DNA of 64,000 nt from JAMHWF01 sp035911095 (lineage in GTDB: Bacteria > Pseudomonadota > Gammaproteobacteria > Burkholderiales > Burkholderiaceae_C). This document shows, in pieces, positions 7,342-15,530 of this stretch. A program made the translations under genes and the position numbers. The stretch's first letter is position 1, and each line of letters starts with the position of its first letter. The notes beneath the pieces were generated by a model, which saw nothing but the letters and a program-made list of their open reading frames with translations, was not told the origin of the DNA and did no database searches. The DNA is taken from the NCBI GenBank assembly GCA_035911095.1, contig JAMHWF010000027.1:1-64000 (forward strand), read 5' to 3'.

Positions 7342-8196
7342 TCAGCCCTCGCGCACAAGCGCCGTGCGGCGCCGCCATTCGCTCTCGACGACGAAGGCCA
7401 GGAAGAGCGTGTTCGTCAGCAGGTAGCGCCGCCAGAGCTTGCGCGGCTCGCAGAGCAGCCGGAACAGCCACTCCAGCCCATGGCGCTGCATCCAGCCCGG
7501 CGCCCTGCGCACGGTGCCGGCATGGAACGCGAAGGCCGCCCCGACACCGACCATCACCGCCTGCAGCTGCCCGCGATGGGCGTCGATCCACTGTTCCTGC
7601 TTCGGGCAGCCCAGGCCCACGAAGACCACCCGCGCGCCCGAGGCATGGATGCGCTCGACCACGGCCGCGTCCTCCTCGGCCGTCATCGGGCGGAAGGGCG
7701 GTGACTCCGCGCCGGCGATCATCAGCGTCGGGAAGCGCCCACGCAGCTGCGCGCACAGGCGCTCGAGCGTCTGCGCATCGCTGCCGAGCAGGTAGACGGC
7801 CTGCCGGCTGACGGCCGCACGCTCGCAGTAGCGCAGCATCAGGTCGGGCCCGCAGACGCGCCGCTGCCCGGCGTGCCCCTGGCGCCGCAGCATCCAGGCC
7901 ACCGGCTGGCCGTCCGGCATGGCCAGGTCGCTGCGCTCGACGATGGCGGTGAACGCCGCGTGACGGCGCGCGGTGACCACCGAGTGCGCATTGCAGAAGT
8001 AGACCGCGCGCGACTCGCGCCGCGCGGCCCAGTCCTCGATGCGGGCCAGCGCTTCGGCTTCGGTCACCGCGTCGATCAGGCAGCCGTGGACGAGCTGCCG
8101 CCGGCGCGCCGTGGCGCGCCCGGGAGGCGAGGTCGGTGGGGCCGGACGGGTGAGGGACGAAGAAGCACAGCCAGACAGTTCGTCTGCCCGAGACAT
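7342..8196 (-). CDS. WecG/TagA/CpsF-family glycosyltransferase
   Basis: A 284-residue cytoplasmic or membrane-associated sugar transferase of family GT26. Landmarks are VYFCNAHSVV (about 80-90), MPDGQPVAWML, the VFVGLGCPKQEQW motif (about 190-203) and the C-terminal GLEWLFRLLCEPRKLWRRYL. These enzymes add the second sugar to a lipid carrier during polysaccharide assembly. With the EpsD-like gene it argues for an EPS locus that encloses the heme genes. A Fur box lies 92 bp upstream of the start, so this gene may respond to iron. It converges on hemP. Confidence 0.9.
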   Translation of the reverse strand: MSRADELSGCASSSLTRPAPPTSPPGRATARRRQLVHGCLIDAVTEAEALARIEDWAARRESRAVYFCNAHSVVTARRHAAFTAIVERSDLAMPDGQPVAWMLRRQGHAGQRRVCGPDLMLRYCERAAVSRQAVYLLGSDAQTLERLCAQLRGRFPTLMIAGAESPPFRPMTAEEDAAVVERIHASGARVVFVGLGCPKQEQWIDAHRGQLQAVMVGVGAAFAFHAGTVRRAPGWMQRHGLEWLFRLLCEPRKLWRRYLLTNTLFLAFVVESEWRRRTALVREG

Positions 8197-8287
8197 GGCG
8201 CATTTCCAGCGGATGCCTGGCAGCTGGCTGGCGGATCAGAGGGGCGGCTAGAGGCCCTCCCTCCTCACCATCGGCAGGGCGATGCTA

Positions 8288-8306
8288 AACGAGAATCATC
8301 CTCAAT
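8288..8306. promoter_or_regulatory. Fur box upstream of the glycosyltransferase
   Basis: AACGAGAATCATCCTCAAT matches about 15 of 19 positions of the Fur consensus, including both inverted half-sites. The gene to the right ends here, so the only candidate target is the leftward glycosyltransferase starting at 8196. Confidence 0.7.
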
Positions 8307-8360
8307 GACAACAAGGTGACGAAGCGGTGACAGGCGGCTCGCGCTTCGCGCCTTCTCGCC

Positions 8361-9506
8361 TCAGCCCAGCCCGCGCCGTGCCAGCTGCCGGGCCAGCACC
8401 GGCCCGACGCCGTAGCCGAAGCGCGCCGCCGCGTCGCGCATCAGCTCGAAGACGCGGTGGTCGTCGTCTTCCGCCGTGCGGCCGACGAGGTCGTCGACCC
8501 AGGCCTCGGGCAACGCCGAGGCACCGTGCAGCGCGCCGACCGCGCTGCCGACGACGGCGCCGATCGTGTCGTTGTCGAACGTGTGGTTGACCGCCTCGAG
8601 GATCGCCGCGCGAGGGTCGCCGGCATGGCGCGTGAGGATGAAGAGCAGCGACGGCACCGTCTCGTGCAGGTCGAGGCTCGAGCCCCAGCGCGCGCAGGCG
8701 TCCGCGGTCGACAGGCCCGCCGCAAGGGCCGGCCGCAGCTCGTCGCGCAGCAGCGCCTGCAGCGTGCGCGCCGGACCCGCGGGCGAGGCACAGCCAACGG
8801 CCGGCGGGGTGGCTGGAGCCGCTGCATCGGCCACGGGCGCGCCGCCCCAGACGAAGCGCGCCTCGAGCCCGAGGTCGTCGTAGATCTGCAGCCAGTCGTC
8901 GACCCACTGCGCTGCCGGCGGCGGCGCCGCACGGCCGAGCAACTGCCACAGACTCGCCACGAGCGCGATGCAGCTCGCGTTCGACAGCGCATCGTCATGC
9001 GTCAGATTGGCGCTGCGCAGCGTGTCGTGCCACAGCGCCGGCCCGGGCCGGGCGACGAAAGGCAGCAGGGTCGGCGCGATGCGCATCAGCGCGCCGTTGC
9101 TCGCCCGCGGCGAGCCGCAGCGCTGCCAGGGCAGGCCGGCGCGGAAGCGCTCGCAGAACGCCGCGGTCGAGGGCCCGATGCCGAAGATCGGCGCCCCGGC
9201 GATCGCCCGGCCCAGTGCCTCGGGCACGAGCTGCCCGTCGGCGAGCGCCTGCGCCAGCGCGCGGAAGGCGAGCTGGGTGTCGTCCGAGGGCAGGCCGACG
9301 CAGCGCCCGCCCGCGTCCGGGTTCGGCAGGTAGTGGTCGATCCAGCCGTGGCGCGCGCGGCGCTCGGCCGCGGTCAGCGACTCGGCCGGGTTGCCCAGCG
9401 CATCGCCGATCGCGAGGCCGAGCAGCATCCCTTCGATCCGGTCGGCCAGCGCCGGGCCCGCCGGCAGCGGCGGAGGCGCCGCGTCGAGGCGCGGGTGCCA
9501 GCGCAC
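8361..9506 (-). CDS. ADP-ribosylglycohydrolase family protein
   Basis: A protein of about 381 residues with the DraG/ARH signature: GLAIGDALG near the N-terminus, LPSDDTQ (first metal-binding motif), SNGALMRIAP and DNDTIGAVVG (second metal-binding motif). The dinuclear-metal ligands therefore look intact. Enzymes of this family remove ADP-ribose from proteins or small molecules. There is no ATG at the expected N-terminus; GTG at 9506 is the best start, and CTG codons further up are possible. No partner ADP-ribosyltransferase is visible. The gene follows a lipoprotein gene by about 70 nt and is probably weakly linked to it. Confidence 0.85.
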   Translation of the reverse strand: MRWHPRLDAAPPPLPAGPALADRIEGMLLGLAIGDALGNPAESLTAAERRARHGWIDHYLPNPDAGGRCVGLPSDDTQLAFRALAQALADGQLVPEALGRAIAGAPIFGIGPSTAAFCERFRAGLPWQRCGSPRASNGALMRIAPTLLPFVARPGPALWHDTLRSANLTHDDALSNASCIALVASLWQLLGRAAPPPAAQWVDDWLQIYDDLGLEARFVWGGAPVADAAAPATPPAVGCASPAGPARTLQALLRDELRPALAAGLSTADACARWGSSLDLHETVPSLLFILTRHAGDPRAAILEAVNHTFDNDTIGAVVGSAVGALHGASALPEAWVDDLVGRTAEDDDHRVFELMRDAAARFGYGVGPVLARQLARRGLG

Positions 9507-9574
9507 GCGCAGCAGCCCGCGGGCGGCGAGGCCGCGCGCGTCGGACGGCAGATCGCGATCGGTCGTCAGGGGCG

Positions 9575-10192
9575 TCAGAACAGGCCGGCCTTCTGCGCCG
9601 CGTCGACCAGCGTCTTGTTGAGCGAGGTCATCTGCGCGTCGACGTCGCGCGAGGGCTTCGCGCTCGCCTTCGCGGTCCAGACCAGGCGCCGGCTGGCGGT
9701 GTCGCTGAGCTTGCCGTTGGCGGTGTAGCCGGTCTCCTCGCGCCCGCCGCCCACCGGCGCCGAGACGCCGACGCCGCCGCCGAACCCGCCGCCCCCGATG
9801 CCGAAGCCGCCGATGCCGATCGAGAAACCGCTGCTGACGTCGCGCGAGCCGATCACCACCGACGAGACGAACACCGCCGCGGCATTGCCGGCGCGCGCCG
9901 CCTCGTAGAGCTGCTCGTCGGTCAGCGGGCGGCCGGGCGCGGAAGGCTGCAGTTGGTTGTCGCGTACCGGCACCGCGCCGCGCGCGGTGAGTTCGGCATC
10001 GAGCCGGTCCTGGCACAGCTGCTGCACCACGGGCTCGTAGGCCTCGCAGACGGACAGCACGCGCACGCCTGTCAGGCGCGGCAGCGGCTGCTGGCTGTCC
10101 GCCCACTGCGCGTCGAGGCGGGTGCTGGCGCATCCGGCCAAGGCGCCGGCAAGCGCGAGGGTCATCGTCAGGCCGAGGGGCGTGCGGGGCAT
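9575..10192 (-). CDS. envelope lipoprotein
   Basis: A 205-residue protein. The N-terminal signal peptide ends in a lipobox (LAGCAS, about 18-23), so it is lipidated. The middle holds a Gly/Phe/Ile-rich stretch (GIGGFGIGGGGF). The rest alternates beta and helix, with TNGKLSDTASRRLVW close to the C-terminus. This pattern resembles DUF4136-like lipoproteins but I cannot assign it firmly. A Gln/Pro-rich region precedes LTGVRVLSVCEAYEP. It is probably an outer-membrane-anchored periplasmic protein of unknown function. Confidence 0.7.
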   Translation of the reverse strand: MPRTPLGLTMTLALAGALAGCASTRLDAQWADSQQPLPRLTGVRVLSVCEAYEPVVQQLCQDRLDAELTARGAVPVRDNQLQPSAPGRPLTDEQLYEAARAGNAAAVFVSSVVIGSRDVSSGFSIGIGGFGIGGGGFGGGVGVSAPVGGGREETGYTANGKLSDTASRRLVWTAKASAKPSRDVDAQMTSLNKTLVDAAQKAGLF

Positions 10193-10310
10193 GGCGGGCT
10201 CCGGAGTCGTTGCGGTTCGGAGCTTAGTGCGGCGCGGGCCACCGCGATGCCGACGGGGTCCGCGAGGGCGCCGAAGGCGGCCGCCGCCGACAGGCCGGCG
10301 GCGCAGCGGA

Positions 10311-10970
10311 CTAGGCGCCGGAAGGCCTGGCGGCCGCGCCGGCCTCCTCGTCGAGCACGCGGCGCAGCGCCTGTTCGAACACCTCCGGCGGCTGCCCGCC
10401 GCTGATCAGGTAGCGCTCGTCGAGGATCACCGCGGGCACGCTCTGGATGCCCTGCGCCCGGTAGAAGCGCTCTCGCTCGCGCACCGCCTCGGCGAACTCG
10501 CCGGACGCCAGCACCTGCCGCGCCCGCTCGGCGTCGAGCCCCGCCTCGCCTGCCAGCCGCGCGAGCACCGCAGGATCGCTGACGTTCTCGCCCTCGCCGT
10601 GATACGCGGTGAGCAGCGCGGTCTTCAGCTCGGCCTGGCGCCCTTCGAGGCCTGCCCAGTGCAGCAGGCGGTGCGCGTCGAAGGTGTTGTAGGTGCGCCC
10701 CCGCGCCCCGAAGCGGAAGCCGACGGCCTCACCGCGGGCGCGGATCGCCTCGCGGTTCTGCGCGATCTGCTCGGCCGAGATGCCGTACTTGCGCGACAGG
10801 TGCTCGACGATCTCCTCGCCCTCCGGGGCCATCTGCGGGTTCAGCTCGAAGGGCTGGAAATGCAGCGACACCGGCACCTCCGGGCCGAGCCGCGCGAGCG
10901 CGATGCGCAGCGAGGCCAGGCCGATCGCGCACCAGGGGCAGACGATGTCGGAGACGAAGTCGATCTTCAT
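10311..10970 (-). CDS. DsbA-family (FrnE-like) thiol oxidoreductase
   Basis: A 219-residue cytoplasmic protein. The start MKIDFVSDIVCPWC carries the CPWC active-site motif at about residues 11-14. A helical insertion and the TYNTFDAHRLLHWA segment are typical of the FrnE/2-hydroxychromene-2-carboxylate isomerase-like DsbA branch. The late GIQSVPAVILDERYLISGG contains the cis-Pro loop. No signal peptide is visible. Proteins of this branch act in cytosolic redox or polyketide chemistry, so the substrate is unknown. The start at 10970 fits the family; an upstream in-frame ATG at 11075 would add an atypical Arg/Pro-rich leader. Confidence 0.85.
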   Translation of the reverse strand: MKIDFVSDIVCPWCAIGLASLRIALARLGPEVPVSLHFQPFELNPQMAPEGEEIVEHLSRKYGISAEQIAQNREAIRARGEAVGFRFGARGRTYNTFDAHRLLHWAGLEGRQAELKTALLTAYHGEGENVSDPAVLARLAGEAGLDAERARQVLASGEFAEAVRERERFYRAQGIQSVPAVILDERYLISGGQPPEVFEQALRRVLDEEAGAAARPSGA

Positions 10971-11202
10971 GACGGAGGCAGTGGGTCGCGCTAATGCGGG
11001 GAGCGACGGATGGTGAGGCCTGCGAAAGCCCTTGGCGACGGTACAGGCATCACGCGGGTTCCGTGCACAAGGCAACAGCTAGCGCGTCTGCGCGCCCTCT
11101 CGCACGCGTTCGGCCGGTGGCGGCTTGGCATGCTCCGGGCCCGCCGGTGGCGGCCCTGCCCCGCCCGTTGCCGCGCTTGCTTCGATCGAGGAGACGCCAC
11201 CG

Positions 11203-12159
11203 ATGCCACGACGCCGACGAGAAGGTGCCGCCGATGCGGTGATCGAACTGACCTCGAAGCTGCCCTGGTGGGCGGGGGTCGCACTGGCGCTCGTGAGTTA
11301 CCTGCTGCTGCATGCAATCGCCGCGCAGCCGGTCGCCCCGCCGAAGGCACCCGGGCAGATTTCTGCCGTCATGACGCAATCCCTGTGGAGGTCCCTGGCG
11401 AACGTCGGTCAGTACCTCCTGCCCTTCCTCTTCCTCGTCGGGGCAGGCCTGTCCGCCTGGCAGCGGCGCCAGCGCCGGCAGCTCGTCGCCCAAGTAGTCG
11501 CCGCCGAACCCTCGAGTGCGCTTACGGACATGAGCTGGCAGCAGTTCGAGCAACTGGTCGCCGAGGGCTTCCGCCTGCAAGGCTATCGAGTGCTCGAGAC
11601 AGGTGGCGGCGGGCCCGATGGCGGCGTCGACCTCGTCCTGTCGCGGCCGGGGCGCGACGGCAGCGAGAAGCTGCTCGTCCAGTGCAAGCAGTGGCGTGCC
11701 TTCAAGGTCGGTGTCGGCGTGGTGCGGGAGCTCTACGGCGTGATGGCCGCCACCGGTGCCGCTGCGGGTTGCGTCGTGACCTCGGGCCGCTTCACGCGCG
11801 AGGCAGTGGCCTTCGCCGAGGGGCGCAATGTCGAGTTGATGGACGGGCCGAAACTGCTGGCGTTGATCCGCCGGGCTCAGCTTGGCAAGACGCCGGATGC
11901 GCCTCCAGAGAAGCAACGGCCGCCGTCCCGACCGGGCGGCGCCGCCAATGTCCGCAAGGCCGGTCCGGCCGCCGCGTCGACGACTCCCGCGGCCGCCGCC
12001 GTCGACCCGACCGTGCCCACCTGTCCCCAGTGCACGCAGCCGATGGTGGCGCGCCGCGCCCGTCAAGGAGCCCACGCAGGCAAGGCCTTCTGGGGCTGCA
12101 CCGGGTTCCCCGCCTGCCGCGGCACCCGCCCGCTCGAACAGGAACCGGTAGACGCGTAA
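11203..12159 (+). CDS. membrane-anchored Mrr-type nuclease with C4 zinc finger
   Basis: A 318-residue protein. Two hydrophobic segments (about residues 22-42 and 66-84) should anchor it in the inner membrane. A restriction-endonuclease-like Mrr_cat domain follows, with FEQLVAEGFRLQGY, GGGGPDGGVDLVL and LLVQCKQW, giving the D...QxK catalytic pattern. A low-complexity linker leads to a C-terminal topoisomerase-type C4 zinc finger (CPQC...WGCTGFPAC). The ATG at 11203 follows GAGGAG at a good distance. Such proteins may act on modified or foreign DNA; the membrane anchoring suggests action near entry sites, which is inference. No methyltransferase partner is adjacent. Confidence 0.85.
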   Translation: MPRRRREGAADAVIELTSKLPWWAGVALALVSYLLLHAIAAQPVAPPKAPGQISAVMTQSLWRSLANVGQYLLPFLFLVGAGLSAWQRRQRRQLVAQVVAAEPSSALTDMSWQQFEQLVAEGFRLQGYRVLETGGGGPDGGVDLVLSRPGRDGSEKLLVQCKQWRAFKVGVGVVRELYGVMAATGAAAGCVVTSGRFTREAVAFAEGRNVELMDGPKLLALIRRAQLGKTPDAPPEKQRPPSRPGGAANVRKAGPAAASTTPAAAAVDPTVPTCPQCTQPMVARRARQGAHAGKAFWGCTGFPACRGTRPLEQEPVDA

Positions 12160-12382
12160 CCGGGCCGGTGCCGACCTCGCCTGCCGCAGGGTAGCCCGCG
12201 GCGATGGACACCTGATCTCCGCCGCCAGTCGGGCACCGGCGGTCGGCGACCCGTGCACCAGGCGCGGCCGATCGGCCTGCGCCACCTGCTGCTGCTCGGC
12301 CGCCTGAACGGCTGGAAGCCGACGGGCGGCGGCCCGACACCGCCGCCGCGACCCGATCCGCGGTCGCGGCGAGAATCCCGGC
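12160..12382. other. intergenic stretch without recognisable signal
   Basis: This 223-bp GC-rich gap separates the nuclease gene from the membrane protein gene. I see no strong hairpin, promoter hexamers or small gene in it. Confidence 0.4.
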
Positions 12383-13258
12383 ATGCTCGACCCGCAACCG
12401 GTCGCGCCCGGCTACATGCGTCGCTGGGCGCTCGAAGCCGCGCAGCATGTGTGGCGTCATGCGCAGGCCTATGTGCTGCTGCTGGCCGTGCCGATACTGC
12501 CGGCGCTGTTCGCCACGCATGACCCCTGGCGCACGCTGGCCGGCGTGGCACTGGGGCCGTTCGCGGTGCGGTTGAGCTTCGAGCTCGCGGCATCAACGCT
12601 CGCCGGGCCACTGGTGCCGAGCGGCTTCGGCGCGGTGCTGCGCCGCGCCGGCGCCAGCACTGCGCACGAGCTGCGGCGCCAGGGGCCACGCCTCGCGCTG
12701 ATGCTCTGCGGCTTCGCGCTCGCCTGGCTGCTGGCCGCGCACTGGCCCTGGCCGGCCGAGGGTGGGCCGCCCGCCGATGGCGTCGAGCGCACCGCCGCGC
12801 TCTTCCTGCCGGTGGCCGTCCAGCTGTTCGCCGGCTTCACCCTCGTCTACGGCGTGGCGCCGGCCGTGGGCTGCCTGACGCCGCTGCTGGCGCGGGTGCA
12901 CGGCCCCGACCTCGCGACCGCGGCCGGGCTCGCCGCGGCGGCGGAGCGGCGCAACCGGCGCGCCCTCTACTGCCTCGACCAGGCGCTGCACCTGGGCGTC
13001 TTCGTGGCCGTCGTCTTCGCGCCGCCGATCGCACCGCTGGTGCTGGCGGCCTGGCCCGCGCTGCTCGCGATGGCGATGCGCGAGATCTTCGGGCCGCGCG
13101 ACACCGCGCGCGAATCCACGCGTGGGCCCGCGGCCGTCGGACATCCGGACCCTCCTGCGGCCGGGAGTCCAACCGCGCTCAGCGCGACGATGCGGCCCGC
13201 AGGTGATCGAGAAAGCGGCGGGCGGCGGCGCTCGGCTGACTGCCGCGCCGCACGATGA
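12383..13258 (+). CDS. polytopic membrane protein, possibly with a replaced C-terminus
   Basis: A 291-residue protein, family not recognised. There are about five hydrophobic segments (near 30-60, 110-125, 145-165 and 200-235), so it sits in the inner membrane. The last 45 residues, after IFGPRDTARES, are polar, Pro/Arg-rich and unlike the rest. They overlap the 3' end of the convergent LysR gene by 80 nt. That suggests the natural end was lost when the downstream catabolic module arrived or rearranged. The first two thirds look like a normal gene with very high GC third positions. Function unknown. Confidence 0.6.
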   Translation: MLDPQPVAPGYMRRWALEAAQHVWRHAQAYVLLLAVPILPALFATHDPWRTLAGVALGPFAVRLSFELAASTLAGPLVPSGFGAVLRRAGASTAHELRRQGPRLALMLCGFALAWLLAAHWPWPAEGGPPADGVERTAALFLPVAVQLFAGFTLVYGVAPAVGCLTPLLARVHGPDLATAAGLAAAAERRNRRALYCLDQALHLGVFVAVVFAPPIAPLVLAAWPALLAMAMREIFGPRDTARESTRGPAAVGHPDPPAAGSPTALSATMRPAGDRESGGRRRSADCRAAR

Positions 13259-14060
13259 TCCCGAGCCGGCGCGTTGCCGCCGCCCCCTCGATCTCGAGGC
13301 ACACCAGCCCGTCCATGTTCATCACCGCCTTCACGGTCGAAGGAAGGATGCTCACGCCGAATCCGTGACGCACCATGGCGACGGCAGTCGCCAGGTGTTC
13401 GACCTCGAACGCGACGGGCCTGGTGCTGCCACTGGCACGCAGTGCGAACTCCGTGGGCCCGGCCCTCATCAGGATCAAGTCGAACTTGTCCGCCAGGCTG
13501 AGGGTCGGTCGCATCGTCGCGATGGCGTGGCCCACAGGCGCAACGAACATCATCCGGTCGCGGAACAGCTCCAGGAACTCCAGCTCCTCGTCCGCGCGCC
13601 AGAGGCTGCCAACGCCCACCTCCACCTCGCCTTGTCGCACCGCGTCCAGCACTTTGTCGTTGCGGCGCTCCGTGAGGTGGATGCGCACGGCAGGGTTGGC
13701 GCGCCGAAACTCCCCGACCGCCCGGGTGACGACGCCCGCGGCAAGCGATGGGAGGGCCGCCAGGCTCAAGCGGCCTCGACTCCCCCGCCCGACTTCCTTC
13801 ACGTAGCGATAAGAGACCTCCAGCTGCTGCAGGGCGCCCCTGATGTCTTCGTAGAAGACTCGTCCCGCCTCGGTGGGCGCGCAGTGTCGGGTCGTGCGCT
13901 CCAGAAGCGCCACGCCCAGGTCTGTCTCCAGCTCCCTGACGAGCGCCGACAGCGAGGGCTGGGTCACCGCCAGCCACTCGGCCGCGGCACGAAACGACCC
14001 GGTCTCGACGACCAGCGCGAACGCCTTCAGCTGGCGAAACTTGATGCCGCCTGTATTCAT
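13179..14060 (-). CDS. LysR-family regulator of the Rieske module
   Basis: A 293-residue transcription factor. The winged helix-turn-helix occupies residues of about 8-66 (LKAFALVVETGSFRAAAEWL, TQPSLSALVRELE). The C-terminal periplasmic-binding-like effector domain follows. It is divergent from the Rieske oxygenase gene across 150 bp, the usual LysR arrangement, and should activate that operon in response to its substrate or an intermediate. An inverted repeat (14085-14099) in the gap is a candidate site. Its 3' end overlaps the convergent membrane protein gene. Confidence 0.9.
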   Translation of the reverse strand: MNTGGIKFRQLKAFALVVETGSFRAAAEWLAVTQPSLSALVRELETDLGVALLERTTRHCAPTEAGRVFYEDIRGALQQLEVSYRYVKEVGRGSRGRLSLAALPSLAAGVVTRAVGEFRRANPAVRIHLTERRNDKVLDAVRQGEVEVGVGSLWRADEELEFLELFRDRMMFVAPVGHAIATMRPTLSLADKFDLILMRAGPTEFALRASGSTRPVAFEVEHLATAVAMVRHGFGVSILPSTVKAVMNMDGLVCLEIEGAAATRRLGIIVRRGSQPSAAARRFLDHLRAASSR

Positions 14061-14083
14061 AGAGCTGGGCTAATTATCAGGCG

Positions 14084-14100
14084 AAACAAACGAATTGTTC
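14084..14100. promoter_or_regulatory. candidate LysR operator
   Basis: AACAA (14085-14089) and TTGTT (14095-14099) form a perfect inverted repeat with a 5-bp spacer in the AT-richer part of the divergent region between the LysR gene and the Rieske oxygenase gene. Its position before the oxygenase fits a LysR recognition site. Confidence 0.45.
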
Positions 14101-14210
14101 AGCTGACTGGGTCGCGGTTCAATCCGTCCCGTTGCACTCCTTGCGATCCAGATCCTCGAGGGAGACCCGTGACAGCCCGACGCCATCCATACGACTTTTG
14201 AGGAGACCCC

Positions 14211-15500
14211 ATGAACGCCGAGATGTCCCAGACGCTCACCCGCACCGGCCCCCACACGCCCATGGGTGCGCTGCTGCGCCGCTACTGGGTGCCGATCCTG
14301 CTGTCCAGCGAAATCGCGGAGCCAGACTGCCCGCCCGTTCGCGTTCAGATCCTGGGCGAGAAGCTGATCGCCTTCCGCGACACGTCTGGACGCCCGGGCC
14401 TGGTCGACGAGTTCTGCTCGCATCGCGGTGCTTCGCTCTGGTTCGGCCGCAACGAGGAGAACGGCATCCGCTGTTCGTACCACGGCCTCAAGTTCACCGT
14501 CACCGGCGAATGCATAGACGTGCCTTCGGCGCCTCAAGCCTGCAAGCACATGAGCATCACCGCCTACCCGTGCACCGAACGCGGCGGCATCCTCTGGGCC
14601 TACATGGGGCCGAAGGACAAGCAGCCCGCCCCTCCCAGCGTCGAGTGGTGCACCCTTCCCGCGAGCCACGTCTTCGTGTCGAAGCGGCTGCAGGAGTCCA
14701 ACTACCTGCAGGCGATGGAAGGCGGCATCGACACGAGCCACGTGTCCTACGTGCACAGCTTCGAAGTGGACGACGACCCGATGCACCAGGGCACGAAGGC
14801 AAACGAGTACATCAAGGCAGACGGCAACGTGGTGTTCGAGATCGAGAAGACCGACTACGGCCTGACGCTGTACGGCCGTCGCAAAGGCGAGCCGGACTCT
14901 TACTACTGGCGCATCACGCAGTGGCTGTTCCCGTGGTTCACGCTGATCCCGCCCTTCGGCCCGCACTCGCTCGCCGGCCATGTCTGGGTGCCGATCGACG
15001 ACCACACCTGCTGGGCCTGGAGCATCAACTTCCATCCCGACAAGCCGCTCAGCGACGAGGAGCGGCGGGACCTGGAGGCCGGCAAGGGCATCCACTGCCC
15101 CTACGAGGAGGGCACCAACGTTCCGGGAGGCAGCTTCCGACCCAAGGCGAACAAGGACAACGACTACCTGATGGATCGGGTGGCACAGCAGGAGAAGCGC
15201 GCCTACAGCGGCGTCTTCGGGTTCGCGGTGCAGGACGCGTCCCTGCAAGAGAGCATGGGGGCCATCCAGAACCACGAGAAGGAGAAGCTGCTGCCCACCG
15301 ACCGGGCCATCGTGATGGCGCGCCGCATGCTGTACGAGGCGGCGAACGCACTCCAGCCCGACACCGAGCCGCCGGCCATCAACGCGTCACAACAGCGTGC
15401 CCGAGCGGCCGGCGTGCTCTTGCCGCGCGACCAGAAACCGCAGGAGTGGGCGAAGGAACACCTCGCGGACGCCTCCGACAAGCCGGTCTACTCCGTCTGA
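14211..15500 (+). CDS. Rieske non-heme iron oxygenase, phthalate-dioxygenase-like
   Basis: A 429-residue oxygenase component. The Rieske [2Fe-2S] site is CSHRG...CSYHG (about residues 69-91). The mononuclear iron site is in EGGIDTSHVSYVHS (about 176-189), with the expected Asp-x2-His-x4-His spacing. Length and sequence fit the type I/III oxygenases that include phthalate 4,5-dioxygenase and phenoxybenzoate dioxygenase. It would hydroxylate or demethylate an aromatic acid using electrons from the reductase encoded three genes downstream. A strong GAGGAG ribosome site precedes the ATG. It is the first gene of a four-gene operon; the substrate is not known. Confidence 0.9.
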   Translation: MNAEMSQTLTRTGPHTPMGALLRRYWVPILLSSEIAEPDCPPVRVQILGEKLIAFRDTSGRPGLVDEFCSHRGASLWFGRNEENGIRCSYHGLKFTVTGECIDVPSAPQACKHMSITAYPCTERGGILWAYMGPKDKQPAPPSVEWCTLPASHVFVSKRLQESNYLQAMEGGIDTSHVSYVHSFEVDDDPMHQGTKANEYIKADGNVVFEIEKTDYGLTLYGRRKGEPDSYYWRITQWLFPWFTLIPPFGPHSLAGHVWVPIDDHTCWAWSINFHPDKPLSDEERRDLEAGKGIHCPYEEGTNVPGGSFRPKANKDNDYLMDRVAQQEKRAYSGVFGFAVQDASLQESMGAIQNHEKEKLLPTDRAIVMARRMLYEAANALQPDTEPPAINASQQRARAAGVLLPRDQKPQEWAKEHLADASDKPVYSV

Positions 15501-15530
15501 GCCCAGCGGCATGTACAGGAGAGAACCGAC

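Noticed and set aside
9700..9830. Gly/Phe repeat in the lipoprotein taken as a possible silk- or adhesin-like domain
   Set aside because: Too short and not periodic; a flexible loop is more likely.
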